A DNA stretch of 11,311 bases, taken from the NCBI GenBank assembly GCA_018897475.1, contig JAHIKS010000072.1, positions 1 through 11,311 of the forward strand, written 5' to 3'. Source of the stretch: Candidatus Altarchaeota archaeon (GTDB taxonomy: Archaea; Altiarchaeota; Altiarchaeia; IMC4; QMZM01). The stretch's first letter is position 1, and each line of letters opens with the position of its first letter. Below, one piece after another: positions 1 to 7,294 of this stretch. Under the pieces are notes generated by a model, which was not told where the DNA came from, ran no database searches, and saw nothing but the letters and a program-made list of their open reading frames with translations. Both the position numbers and the translations under genes were made by a program.

Positions 1-330
1 GAACTCTTCTGCCATTTCACCATATTTTATATCGAACATGGTGAACTTGTTTGTTGGTGTCTCCTCTAGGTAAACATCAACCCTTTTCACATCCATCAGG
101 GGGTATCTGTCAATCTCTCCTCTTCCTTTCTTTTCCCCGCTCTTTATCTCGTTTATGAATCTCTCAACCTGGTCGCCTTCGCCTTCACATATTATCTCCA
201 CCGTCCTGTCCGGCTTATTTTCTACAGAACCTTTTAGGCCATGAAGCAGCCCTGTTTTTTGCACATAATCCCTGTATCGGACACCCATTACATCCCCGCC
301 AACGATAAGTCTGGCTCTTTTTATTGACAT
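1..330 (-). CDS. acylphosphatase family protein (3' end outside window)
   Basis: I translated this from the minus strand, with ATG at 328-330; the frame is still open at base 1, giving at least 110 residues. The N-terminal part reads as an acylphosphatase domain: GGDVMGVRYRDY near residues 11-22 matches the family phosphate-binding loop with its catalytic arginine, and LKGSVENKPDRTVEI near residues 35-49 supplies the conserved asparagine. The enzyme hydrolyses the carboxyl-phosphate bond of acyl phosphates and is normally cytosolic. Typical members are about 90 residues, so this one is longer: a charged stretch (GEKKGRGEIDRYPL) lies after the usual second helix and the chain passes residue 110. 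It lies downstream of the aminotransferase on the same strand with a 90-base gap holding a hairpin repeat. Family assignment is fairly sure; the natural substrate of acylphosphatases is generally unclear. Confidence 0.8.
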   Translation of the reverse strand, partial: MSIKRARLIVGGDVMGVRYRDYVQKTGLLHGLKGSVENKPDRTVEIICEGEGDQVERFINEIKSGEKKGRGEIDRYPLMDVKRVDVYLEETPTNKFTMFDIKYGEMAEEF

Positions 331-370
331 TTTTTAGCAAATGTAGACAATTATTCTTTAGGCCCATACC

Positions 371-425
371 TATAAGTACTTTTTCCAAGAGCACAGGAAA
401 AGTAGAATAATAAATTTCATCTATA
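371..425. repeat. hairpin repeat, short copy 1
   Basis: The arms TACTTTTTCC (377-386) and GGAAAAGTA (396-404) form a hairpin with loop AAGAGCACA; one extra T bulges in the left arm. The same hairpin, with the loop core AGAGCAC, occurs at 8721-8746 and 9073-9098. Homology extends beyond the stem: a TATA-like TATAAGTAC precedes it, and TTCATCTATA (416-425) follows it, as in the other copies. The second hairpin and the outer stem of the long copies are absent here. On the minus strand the stop codon of the aminotransferase (421-423) lies inside the conserved block. Confidence 0.75.
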
Positions 426-1488
426 ACCCAAGAACTCCGTCAATGTCCGATAGGTATTCCTTCAGCTCATCCACCGTCCTGTCGCCCATGTGCGCTATCC
501 TGAAGGTCTTGTTGGCTATCTTTCCGTAGCCGTTGGCGAAGACGTATCCCTTGTCTGCAAGCTTCTGCTTCAGGTCGCTGCAATCCACCTCCCGCGTATT
601 CTTTACGCACGTAACCGTATTGGAGGAATATCTCTCCTCCTCCGGAAACAGGGCGAAATTCTTCTTTGCCCAGTCCCTTGTCAGGTTGCCCATCTCTTCG
701 TGCCTCTTATACCGGTTCTCAAGCCCCTCCTTGTCCAGAATCTTATCGAGCTGGTAGTCCAGCGCATTCAGTTGTGAAATTGCCGGGGTCGCGGGGGTCT
801 GCTCCCTGTCCAGGTACTTCTGGAAGGTTATGAAATCGAAGTAGTAGCCCCTGTTCTCTATGGACTTTGCCTTCTCCATGGCCCGCTCACTTACCGAGCA
901 GACAGCCAGTCCCGGTGGAAGGGCCATCGCCTTTTGCACTCCGAACAGGCACACATCTATGCCCAGCTTGTCCACCTCTACCTTGGTTCCTGCCATCGAG
1001 CTTACCGTATCAACAATGAACGAGACGTCGTGGTTCTTGACGACCTTCGCAATCTCATAGAGTGGGCTTGTCACCCCGGTGGAAGTCTCGTTGTGCACCA
1101 TTGTCAGTGCATCGTACTCCCCCGTCGAGAGCTTTTCATCAACCATCTCAGGAGTTACTGCCTTGCCCCAGTCAAGTGATAGGAAGTCGGCCTCCCTTGC
1201 GTTGCTTGTTGTAATCTCATGCCATCTGTCGCTGAAGGCGCCGTTGCCTATGTTCAGGCACTTTTTGCCGACGCAGTTCCGTACTGCGCCCTCCATAAGG
1301 CCGGTTGAGGATGAGGTGGATAGAAAAACGGTGTTATCAGTAAACATCAGCCTCTTGAGCTTGCCTGTCGCGCTCATCATTAGCTTGCTGAATTCCTTGC
1401 CGCGGTGCCCAATCATCGGCTCGCTCATCTTTGCAAGGACATCGGGACTTACATCAATGGGTCCTGGGATGAATAGTTTTTTCGCCAT
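421..1488 (-). CDS. class V PLP-dependent aminotransferase (alanine-glyoxylate / serine-pyruvate aminotransferase family)
   Basis: This 355-residue protein has the expected length for the alanine-glyoxylate/serine-pyruvate/phosphoserine aminotransferase branch of fold type I. It starts with the family opening KLFIPGPIDVSPDVLAKM. Visible motifs are VHNETSTGV (131-139), FIVDTVSSMAG with the cofactor-contacting Asp160, FGVQKAMALPPGLA with the probable Schiff-base Lys186, the TPATPAIS loop (231-238), and FRIAHMGD with Arg330 as the likely substrate carboxylate anchor. In archaea, close relatives act in serine, glycine or phosphoserine metabolism; the sequence alone does not settle the amino-group donor and acceptor. 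The ATG at 1486-1488 is immediately followed by the conserved N-terminus, so the start is well supported. It is divergent from the small gene at 1532, and the acylphosphatase follows on the same strand. Confidence 0.9.
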   Translation of the reverse strand: MAKKLFIPGPIDVSPDVLAKMSEPMIGHRGKEFSKLMMSATGKLKRLMFTDNTVFLSTSSSTGLMEGAVRNCVGKKCLNIGNGAFSDRWHEITTSNAREADFLSLDWGKAVTPEMVDEKLSTGEYDALTMVHNETSTGVTSPLYEIAKVVKNHDVSFIVDTVSSMAGTKVEVDKLGIDVCLFGVQKAMALPPGLAVCSVSERAMEKAKSIENRGYYFDFITFQKYLDREQTPATPAISQLNALDYQLDKILDKEGLENRYKRHEEMGNLTRDWAKKNFALFPEEERYSSNTVTCVKNTREVDCSDLKQKLADKGYVFANGYGKIANKTFRIAHMGDRTVDELKEYLSDIDGVLGL

Positions 1489-1531
1489 TCTTGAGTTATA
1501 TTATTAATACGAATTATTGCTAAATAATAAC
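1489..1531. promoter_or_regulatory. divergent promoter region
   Basis: This 43-base, strongly AT-rich gap separates the start codons of the aminotransferase (minus) and the small RHH-like gene (plus). TTATATTATTAAT at 1496-1508 lies about 24-36 bases upstream of the plus-strand ATG, where an archaeal TATA box for a leaderless transcript would sit. The same stretch read on the minus strand is only about 8-20 bases before the other ATG; ATAATTCG further up is an alternative there. No clear Shine-Dalgarno sequence precedes either start. Confidence 0.45.
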
Positions 1532-1696
1532 ATGGCAAAAAAGAAGATTATGGTTACGCTGAACGAAACCCAGTACGAGACTCTTAAGACCTCCCTCGAG
1601 CTCGGAGATACCGACTCAGAAAAGCTGAGGAACTCTTTTATAATCTACAACTCACTGAAAGACCTGCTGGAAGTGATAAAGAAGCTGAAGGAATAA
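1532..1696 (+). CDS. small ribbon-helix-helix-like protein, 54 residues
   Basis: ATG at 1532 opens a 54-codon frame ending in TAA at 1694-1696. The protein begins MAKKKIMVTLNETQYETLKT, continues with a polar turn (GDTDSEKLRNSF), and ends in a Lys- and Leu-rich helix (SLKDLLEVIKKLKE). A short N-terminal strand of alternating residues followed by two amphipathic helices is the CopG/Arc ribbon-helix-helix pattern, so it may bind DNA as a dimer. This is inferred from pattern only. It is supported as a real gene because it fills the gap exactly: a TATA-like box lies about 25-35 bases upstream, codon use matches its neighbours, and the stop is one base from the convergent stop of the P1 gene. It could autoregulate or control the divergent aminotransferase, but no operator is visible. 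Confidence 0.7.
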   Translation: MAKKKIMVTLNETQYETLKTSLELGDTDSEKLRNSFIIYNSLKDLLEVIKKLKE

Positions 1697-1697
1697 T

Positions 1698-2000
1698 TTA
1701 TCCAAATAGCGAAGCAAGTCCTGATGCGGCCTCTTCCTCGCTTTTTGCTTCCTCTTTCTCCTCTTCCTTTGGCTTCTCCTTTGCTCCTGCTTCGGGGGCT
1801 GCAGCAACTGGAGCTGCGGCCACGGGGGCTGCTGTCTTTATCGCATCCTCGATGTCTACTCCATCAAGAGAAGCGACCAGCGCCTTAATCCTTGACTCAT
1901 CGAACTTTACCCCGCCGGCGGTCAAGACCTCCTTCACGTTGGCCTCGTTTACCTCCTTGCCGGCAGAATGCAGGAGCATCGCACCATAGACGTATTCCAT
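1698..2000 (-). CDS. rpl12: 50S ribosomal protein P1 (L12e, archaeal stalk protein)
   Basis: At 100 residues this is the normal size for archaeal P1. Three parts are visible: an N-terminal helical dimerisation and P0-binding domain ([19 protein letters not shown] and [26 protein letters not shown], about 1-56), an Ala/Pro-rich hinge (about 57-73), and a highly charged Glu/Lys stretch ending in SGLASLFG. That tail is the conserved element which recruits GTPase translation factors to the large-subunit stalk. In many archaea the gene follows those for L11, L1 and L10; here none of them is present and the gene is alone, converging with the RHH-like gene. A TATA-like TATTTTTAAA (minus strand, 2041-2050) lies about 41-50 bases before the ATG, consistent with a leader of roughly 15 bases. 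Confidence 0.95.
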   Translation of the reverse strand: MEYVYGAMLLHSAGKEVNEANVKEVLTAGGVKFDESRIKALVASLDGVDIEDAIKTAAPVAAAPVAAAPEAGAKEKPKEEEKEEAKSEEEAASGLASLFG

Positions 2001-2040
2001 TTTTAGGTTATATTGATATCTATCTACTTGGGATTCGGGG

Positions 2041-2050
2041 TTTAAAAATA
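2041..2050. promoter_or_regulatory. TATA-like box between the P1 gene and a candidate RNA
   Basis: TTTAAAAATA reads as an archaeal TATA element in both directions. On the minus strand it is well placed for the P1 gene. On the plus strand it would start a transcript near 2066-2075, close to the first arm of the 2065-2160 stem, so the direction of its use is open. Confidence 0.4.
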
Positions 2051-2060
2051 AGGATTAAGA

Positions 2061-2160
2061 TGTTCTGCGCCGGGGTTGACTTATACTCACCTTACGGAGA
2101 AAACTCCCAGGAGAAGGCATCACTCCCCTCCAAATCGTACAAGGGCCACGTACGGCGCAG
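2061..2160 (-). ncRNA. candidate structured RNA with H/ACA-like layout
   Basis: CTGCGCCG (2065-2072) and CGGCGCAG (2153-2160) form a perfect 8-bp GC-rich stem. Inside it, read on the minus strand, CTTGTAC (2143-2137) pairs with GTATAAG (2086-2080) through seven pairs, one of them G-U. Between the two stems lie single-stranded 9-base and 7-base strands, as in a pseudouridylation pocket. An ACA trinucleotide (2061-2063) follows the basal stem after one base, 16 bases from the inner stem, which fits the archaeal H/ACA rule. A clear kink-turn and a target site were not found. The same bases contain a 50-codon plus-strand frame (2060-2212) that I cannot recognise. Structure is plausible; class and strand are tentative. 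Confidence 0.3.
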
Positions 2161-2239
2161 TGTAGCCGTCCATATTGCTCCTTCCATCACAAATCAGGGA
2201 GGTCTTCGCTAGGAGGCATAGAGATAGTAGATTGACTAC

Positions 2240-3211
2240 CTAAAAATCGATATTGACGTCCATGAGGCGCTCCCTCAGGTCGGGGGCTATGATGTTCTGG
2301 ACTATAACCGTTCCTGCATACACCTGCCCGTCACTCCCCTGCAGGGTTATTCTGTTGCCCTCCATCCTGATTTCCCCCTGCTCGGAATCCAGCATGTGTA
2401 TGCCGTCAATGGAATCGCAGCTTGAATTCTCGGTTATGTTCGACTTGAACAGCCCGGTTGAATTCAGTACCGTTGCCAGGAAGCAGGTGTCGCCGTTCCT
2501 CAGCCAGGTATTGACCGGGGCCCCTGTCTGTGACTGCAATGTTCCAAGGGCGTAGCCTATGGTAATAATGCCCTTCTGGAAGGACTTCTCGCCAAGGGCG
2601 CCGTCTATCACAAGATTCAGTTCCTCCTGCCCGGCAAGAATCTGCGGGATGTCGAGCAGCCCGTCGGGGCATTCTATGCCCTCCCTCAGGCACGCGAATG
2701 CATGGCATGCGGAGAGAATCTCCCCGCTATTTCTCCCACGAACCCAGGCGCCCTCCCCCTTGATGTAGATTCCGGGACTGTCCTTCTCAACCCTCACTAT
2801 GTAGCCCTTCCTGCTCATCTGCGATATTGCAGAAAGCTCATAGTTGCAGGAGGTGATTGCAGCATCGGAGGAGTTCAGAAGCGCTATGGCCTTGAAGTTC
2901 TGCAGGCTCTCCAGCGGGAACTCCGACTTTACCTCTATGCCAAGAACCTCGTCTGAGTAGGCATATGAACCCTGCGACGGGTCCTTCGGCCCGGTAAGAA
3001 CCATATATGCATAGGCGCCGAAGACCACAAGAATCAGCACAGCGAGAACCTTGATTATCGCGTCGTAGTTGGTCTTGCTCTCCTGCTTCGTCTGCTTCTC
3101 CCCGGAGCCGGTCTGCTTCTTCCCCTCCGGCTTCTCCCCGGGGCCCTCTATGCTGGTCCGCTTCTTCTTCACCTTCTTCTTCTCGGACCCTTTAATCTCC
3201 TGCAAGCTCAT
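2240..3211 (-). CDS. membrane-anchored protein of unknown function with a cysteine-containing outer domain
   Basis: I do not recognise this 323-residue protein. Residues 1-48 are very basic and low-complexity (KKKVKKKRTS, then Lys/Gly/Gln-rich), one hydrophobic segment spans about 51-72 (IIKVLAVLILVVFGAYAYMV), and the remaining 250 residues are globular. Basic residues before the segment predict the N-terminus inside and the large domain outside the membrane. That outer part has six cysteines (122, 169, 174, 181, 243, 265), which could form disulfides, and four N-glycosylation sequons (N113, N250, N258, N262), which suits archaeal surface glycosylation. No catalytic motif is evident. It is divergent from taw3 with a 38-base gap before that gene's ATG. 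The ATG at 3209-3211 is the first start and gives a complete topology; the charged tail could begin at a later start. Confidence 0.8.
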   Translation of the reverse strand: MSLQEIKGSEKKKVKKKRTSIEGPGEKPEGKKQTGSGEKQTKQESKTNYDAIIKVLAVLILVVFGAYAYMVLTGPKDPSQGSYAYSDEVLGIEVKSEFPLESLQNFKAIALLNSSDAAITSCNYELSAISQMSRKGYIVRVEKDSPGIYIKGEGAWVRGRNSGEILSACHAFACLREGIECPDGLLDIPQILAGQEELNLVIDGALGEKSFQKGIITIGYALGTLQSQTGAPVNTWLRNGDTCFLATVLNSTGLFKSNITENSSCDSIDGIHMLDSEQGEIRMEGNRITLQGSDGQVYAGTVIVQNIIAPDLRERLMDVNIDF

Positions 3212-3249
3212 AAGATTAATTCATAGGTTCAGGAGTATATATTACAGTG
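3212..3249. promoter_or_regulatory. short divergent promoter region
   Basis: The 38 bases between the membrane-anchored protein gene (minus) and the taw3 ATG are AT-rich. TAATTCATA at 3217-3225 is about 25-33 bases before the plus-strand ATG. GTATATATTA at 3234-3243 is a stronger TATA-like match but too close to that ATG; on the minus strand it is correctly placed for a leaderless transcript of the membrane gene. Confidence 0.35.
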
Positions 3250-3831
3250 ATGGATTCGAGATTCAGGTCCCAGAAGGAGGATGCAATAGGGAAGCTCAAT
3301 GACGCGGTGGATTCCGGTCAGGCAGATGAGGGAATTCTCCCGCTGCTGGAATTCATCAATTCGCTGGAGGACTTTTATTCCACTTCGAGCTGCTCCGGGA
3401 GGGTTGTCCTTCTCCATGACCTGGGCAGGAAGCCGGAGAATTCGTGGCTCGGCAAATGGCACCGCGAGGTTGATGCCGGTGAGGTCCTTGATGCAATGAA
3501 GAATACCCCGGCTGGCGGAACGGTGCTGTTCAAGTACGAATCTGCTATTCTTCACTTGGTTGCCAGGGAGCTGGAAGGCGCTAAGAAGCTCCTCGTCATT
3601 GCAAGGGAGGCGGGCTACAAGAGGGTCGGGCTGCAGGGCCTAAAGGACGAGCGCTACCTTGTTGAAATCTGCGACACTGAGAAGCTCGATGTGCCCGTGA
3701 TTGACAAGGGGAAGGTTCTTGTCGATGAAGAATACGTCAGCTATCTCGTGAGTCTTGCAAACAAAAAGTTCGGGAAGGGGATGGAAAAGCTGAAGCGGTT
3801 GGAGAAAAACCTCAGAGATAATTTAAGGTAG
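3250..3831 (+). CDS. taw3: tRNA wybutosine-derivative N4-methyltransferase Taw3 (TYW3 family)
   Basis: This 193-residue protein has the length and signature of archaeal Taw3. The conserved motif STSSCSGR lies near residues 44-51, preceded by LPLLEFINSLEDFY and followed by WLGKWHREV. TYW3/Taw3 enzymes use S-adenosylmethionine to methylate N4 of the tricyclic base made from G37 of tRNA-Phe, next to the anticodon. The C-terminal 40 residues form a charged helix. A GTG at 3247 directly precedes the ATG at 3250; I chose the ATG, as the GTG adds only one residue. Seventeen bases separate its stop from rtcB on the same strand, so the two tRNA-maturation genes are probably co-transcribed. No other wybutosine gene (Trm5, Taw1, Taw2) is in the window. 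Confidence 0.9.
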   Translation: MDSRFRSQKEDAIGKLNDAVDSGQADEGILPLLEFINSLEDFYSTSSCSGRVVLLHDLGRKPENSWLGKWHREVDAGEVLDAMKNTPAGGTVLFKYESAILHLVARELEGAKKLLVIAREAGYKRVGLQGLKDERYLVEICDTEKLDVPVIDKGKVLVDEEYVSYLVSLANKKFGKGMEKLKRLEKNLRDNLR

Positions 3832-3848
3832 GTTCGAATATAATAAGG

Positions 3849-6752
3849 ATGGATGCGAAGCAGATCAGGGACGGTGTATGGGAATTCATACAAGAGGGCG
3901 TGCCTGTGCCTGTCAGAATCTATGCAAACGAGAAAATCTTCAAGGGCATCGAGGAGGGCGTCCTCAAGCAGTCAAGCAATGTTGCGAGGCTGCCAGGCAT
4001 CCAGAAGGCGAGTCTTGTTATGCCTGATGCTCACTATGGCTATGGTTTCCCCATAGGGGGGGTTGCCGCCTTCGACCCCGATGAGGGAGGAATAGTCAGC
4101 CCCGGTGGCGTGGGATATGATATCAATTGCCTCTCTGGCGACTCAAGAATATTGCATGAACACGGTTACTTCAGAGAGATTAAAGGATTTGAGAAAGATT
4201 TTGAGAAAGAGCGAATCAAATGTATGAACTTTGGCAAAAAGGTTAAGAACACGGATATTGACTTGTTTTTGAAATCGAAATCCAAGGCAGACATATACAA
4301 GATTAAGACGGTTGGTGGGGAGGAGATTATTGCAACTGGTGACCACCCGTTTTATACTCCGGAGGGTATGGTTCCACTCAACGAAGTAGAAGGTAAGGTC
4401 GCAGGTTATCCATTCAAAGGTGTCCCATACGAGAAACCAAAGGATGAAGTAATCATATCAAAGGAGGATATGCTAAAACTCCCGCTAGAAAAAAACAAAA
4501 CACAAACCATTAAAGAACTTGAGCAAAGAGGGCTTTTACCATTGAGGCGTAGCAATGATAAACTTCCGCATTTGCTCAAACTCATGGGTTTCATACTGGG
4601 CGATGGATGTATGTACTTCACTGAAAACAAGGGGAGTATATGGTTCTATGGTAAAGCAGAAGACTTAGAGGATATCAGAGATGACATCGAGAGAATTGGA
4701 TTCAGAGCATCAAAAGTCTACTCCAGAACACGCAAGCACAAGATAACGACAGAATATGACGACTTTGAGTTTAGCAGGACTGAATATTCGATTAAAACCA
4801 CTGCAAGCAGCCTTGCTGCTTTGTTGATAGCGCTGGGAACGCCAAGGGGGAAGAAAGTTGAGGTAGAGTATAGAGTACCTAACTGGATTTTTGCATGTCC
4901 TTTATGGCAAAAGAGACTATTTCTGGCATCATTATTCGGTGCAGAGCTATCCTCGCCTTCCACAGTAACAAATCACGGATATAATTTCTACGGTCCAGTT
5001 CTTTCCATGAACAAAAAAAGGTCCTCTCTGAAGAGTGGAAGAATATTTATGAATGAGTTATGCAGCTTATTGGCTGACTTTGGAATCAAATCATCAATGA
5101 TGGGGGAAAGGGAAGCGGTCATTAATAAGAAGGGTGATAAATCCCAGAGGTTGAGGATGCAAATATCATCCAAGCCCGAAAACCTAGTCAAATTCTTTAG
5201 TAAAATCGGATTTGAGTACAACAGGGAAAAGAGATACTTGGCAAATGTGGCCATACATTATCTCAAATTGAAGGATAACGTAGTAAAAGAAAGAATAATA
5301 AAGGAAAACAAAGCGCTAGAGCTCAAAAAAGAAGGCATGGGTCTATCAAACATATGCAAAGAGCTTGAATCCCCTTATGTGAACAAGAGGTTCATAGAAA
5401 GGTCCCTCTACCAGGGTAGAAAGAATTCGCCAAGAGTTGCCTATAATTTCCCCACTTTTGCAGAATTTCTGAGAACGTATACACGGGGTCTAGGGAACAC
5501 AGGTATGGTCTGGGACGAGATTATTGATAAAAAAAAGCTCCCCTACGATGACTATGTCTATGACTTTACAGTCAATGACAAGCATCACAACTTCATAGCG
5601 AATAACTTTGTTGTCTCGAACTGCGGAGTGCGCCTTCTCTCCACGAACCTTACAGAACAGGACGTCAGGCCGAAACTGAAGCAGCTGGTAGACAACCTCT
5701 TCAGCAGCGTCCCCTCAGGAGTCGGCAGCAAGAGCAAGGTAAGGCTCTCCGAATCTGAGTTGGATGAAGTACTTTCCACAGGAGCCGGATATGCGGTAAA
5801 GAAGGGCTTTGGAACTGAAGAGGATTTGGATCACATGGAGGAGAACGGCTGCATGGAGGGGGCTGACCCCTCCAAGGTGGGCCACCGGGCGAAGCAGCGC
5901 GGAAGGCCCCAGATGGGCACGCTGGGCTCGGGGAACCACTTCCTGGAGGTGCAGAAGGTCGACAAGATATTCGAGCCGGAGATTGCCTCACGTTTCGGAA
6001 TTCACGAAGAGGGTCAGATTACCGCCATGGTCCACTGCGGCAGCAGGGGCTTCGGCCACCAGGTGGCGGACGATTACATCCACGTCATGATGTCCGCAGC
6101 GAAAAAGTACGGCATAGAGCTGCCGGACAGGGAGCTTGCATGCGCGCCTTTGACCTCGAAGGAGGCGAAAGACTACCTCGCAGCCATGAAATGCGCCGTC
6201 AACTACGCCTTCTGCAACAGGCAATTTATCACTCACTGGGTCAGGAAAACCTTTGGAAAAATATTCCCGGATTCCGACCTGGAGCTCATCTATGACGTCT
6301 GCCATAACATCGCGAAGTTCGAGAAGCATGATGGAAAAGAACTGTGCGTCCATAGAAAGGGCGCAACCCGGGCCTTTGCAGCAGGTCGCAAGGAAATTCC
6401 CCATGAATACCGGGATATCGGCCAGCCAGTCATAATCCCCGGCGACATGGGGACCGCCTCCTACATCCTTGTGGGGACTGAGAAGGCCATGGAGGAGACC
6501 TTCGGCTCAACGTGCCATGGGGCCGGCAGGACCATGTCACGCTCCGCTGCAACGAGAAAATTCAGGGGCGAGGATGTCAAACGAATGCTAGAGGAAAAAG
6601 GTGAGGTCATAAGGGCGACAAACTGGAAGGTCCTTGCCGAGGAGGTTCCGGAAGCATACAAGGACGTGGACGAGGTCATCAGGAGCGTGGAGCTGTCAGG
6701 AATATCGAAGGCCATTGCAAGGGTCGTTCCATTGGGGGTGGCAAAAGGATGA
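3849..6752 (+). CDS. rtcB: RNA ligase RtcB precursor, interrupted by an intein
   Basis: The 967-residue precursor comprises RtcB exteins of 93 and 376 residues (469 in total, normal for archaeal RtcB) and a 498-residue intein. RtcB joins 2',3'-cyclic phosphate and 5'-hydroxyl RNA ends in a GTP- and manganese-dependent reaction and ligates tRNA halves after intron removal. Active-site residues are all present in precursor numbering: Asp91 in GYDIN, Cys592 restored as the first residue after the intein, His697 (GSGNHF), His729 (MVHCGSRGFGH), His819 (DVCHN), and the guanylylated histidine His890 in CHGAGRTMSR. Without protein splicing the metal site is split, so splicing should be essential. ATG at 3849 is preceded by AAGG. 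The stop overlaps the next start by four bases (ATGA), indicating translational coupling. Confidence 0.96.
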   Translation: MDAKQIRDGVWEFIQEGVPVPVRIYANEKIFKGIEEGVLKQSSNVARLPGIQKASLVMPDAHYGYGFPIGGVAAFDPDEGGIVSPGGVGYDINCLSGDSRILHEHGYFREIKGFEKDFEKERIKCMNFGKKVKNTDIDLFLKSKSKADIYKIKTVGGEEIIATGDHPFYTPEGMVPLNEVEGKVAGYPFKGVPYEKPKDEVIISKEDMLKLPLEKNKTQTIKELEQRGLLPLRRSNDKLPHLLKLMGFILGDGCMYFTENKGSIWFYGKAEDLEDIRDDIERIGFRASKVYSRTRKHKITTEYDDFEFSRTEYSIKTTASSLAALLIALGTPRGKKVEVEYRVPNWIFACPLWQKRLFLASLFGAELSSPSTVTNHGYNFYGPVLSMNKKRSSLKSGRIFMNELCSLLADFGIKSSMMGEREAVINKKGDKSQRLRMQISSKPENLVKFFSKIGFEYNREKRYLANVAIHYLKLKDNVVKERIIKENKALELKKEGMGLSNICKELESPYVNKRFIERSLYQGRKNSPRVAYNFPTFAEFLRTYTRGLGNTGMVWDEIIDKKKLPYDDYVYDFTVNDKHHNFIANNFVVSNCGVRLLSTNLTEQDVRPKLKQLVDNLFSSVPSGVGSKSKVRLSESELDEVLSTGAGYAVKKGFGTEEDLDHMEENGCMEGADPSKVGHRAKQRGRPQMGTLGSGNHFLEVQKVDKIFEPEIASRFGIHEEGQITAMVHCGSRGFGHQVADDYIHVMMSAAKKYGIELPDRELACAPLTSKEAKDYLAAMKCAVNYAFCNRQFITHWVRKTFGKIFPDSDLELIYDVCHNIAKFEKHDGKELCVHRKGATRAFAAGRKEIPHEYRDIGQPVIIPGDMGTASYILVGTEKAMEETFGSTCHGAGRTMSRSAATRKFRGEDVKRMLEEKGEVIRATNWKVLAEEVPEAYKDVDEVIRSVELSGISKAIARVVPLGVAKG
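4128..5621 (+). mobile_element. RtcB intein with LAGLIDADG-type endonuclease region
   Basis: The intein spans precursor residues 94-591, inserted between Asn93 and the metal-binding cysteine of GYDIN/CGVR. It starts with nucleophile Cys94 in CLSGDSRIL, has the block B histidine in ATGDHPFYT (His166), and ends HHNFIANNFVVSN before Cys592. The penultimate residue is Ser rather than the usual His. A DOD endonuclease motif LMGFILGDG (245-253, Asp252) is intact. The second motif, LFLASLFGAEL (357-367), has Glu366 where Asp-Gly is usual. A possible helix-turn-helix DNA-recognition stretch lies near 490-522. The DNA is visibly more AT-rich and uses different codons from both exteins, which suggests later arrival by homing. 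Splicing competence is likely; nuclease activity is uncertain. Confidence 0.95.
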
Positions 6753-7294
6753 ACAAAGCACTGAGATACGCAGGAATATCTGGAATATTCGTCGTCGTCC
6801 TTTCTTTCGTTAGTCTGGGCCTGTTCGCCCTGAGATTCGTGGGTGTGCGCTCAGGAGAAACGGTTATGGTTGGCATCATAGGCAACATTGTCTACCTCAT
6901 CTTCGCAATTCCCTTCATCTACGGCTTCATCCTGCTTGGCGAGAAGACAAAGAATAGAATTCTCGTATACTCATCCTACCTGGGCCTTATCGTGATGGTT
7001 CCCAGCACCCTGATTAGCCTATTTTTCGAATTTTACCCTGCAAGCGAACTACTCATTGGGATTCTGGGCATAGTGATATCACTGCTTACCGGGCTTGTGG
7101 GGCTTGCCCTCGGCGCAGGGCTAATGAAGCTGAAGAAGGAGTTCGGCAACCTTGCAACCGCTGCAGGGATACTGGAGATATGCTGCAGCCTCCTATTCCT
7201 CACGATAATACTCTATCCGCTTGGGGCGTTTATCGGAACGATAGCAGGAATTCTTGAGGTCGCTCTCCTGTTGAAAGCTGCGAAGAAGTTTTGA
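6749..7294 (+). CDS. polytopic membrane protein of unknown function
   Basis: This 181-residue protein is almost entirely hydrophobic, with about five or six membrane segments near residues 8-31, 39-63, 71-93, 100-125 and one or two within 134-176. Short basic loops (GEKTKNR at 64-70, KLKKEFG at 126-132) and the tail KAAKKF give clues to topology but no function; I see no conserved catalytic or transport motif. Its ATG overlaps the rtcB stop (ATGA at 6749-6752), so it is translated with rtcB, yet nothing in the sequence ties it to RNA repair. The last codons and the stop (7292-7294) lie inside a 20-base sequence that occurs again before fbp at 9182-9202, so its 3' end marks the edge of the inserted region. 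Confidence 0.8.
   Translation: MNKALRYAGISGIFVVVLSFVSLGLFALRFVGVRSGETVMVGIIGNIVYLIFAIPFIYGFILLGEKTKNRILVYSSYLGLIVMVPSTLISLFFEFYPASELLIGILGIVISLLTGLVGLALGAGLMKLKKEFGNLATAAGILEICCSLLFLTIILYPLGAFIGTIAGILEVALLLKAAKKF

Noticed and set aside
2060..2212. 50-codon plus-strand frame downstream of a TATA-like box
   Set aside because: No recognisable motif and no good ribosome-binding site; the GC-rich stem arms within it fit a structured RNA better. Kept only as an alternative to the RNA candidate.
5701..6404. Long minus-strand and frame-shifted open frames opposite the rtcB C-terminal extein
   Set aside because: They arise from the GC-rich codon bias of rtcB on the other strand and show low-complexity Pro/Ser/Arg content.
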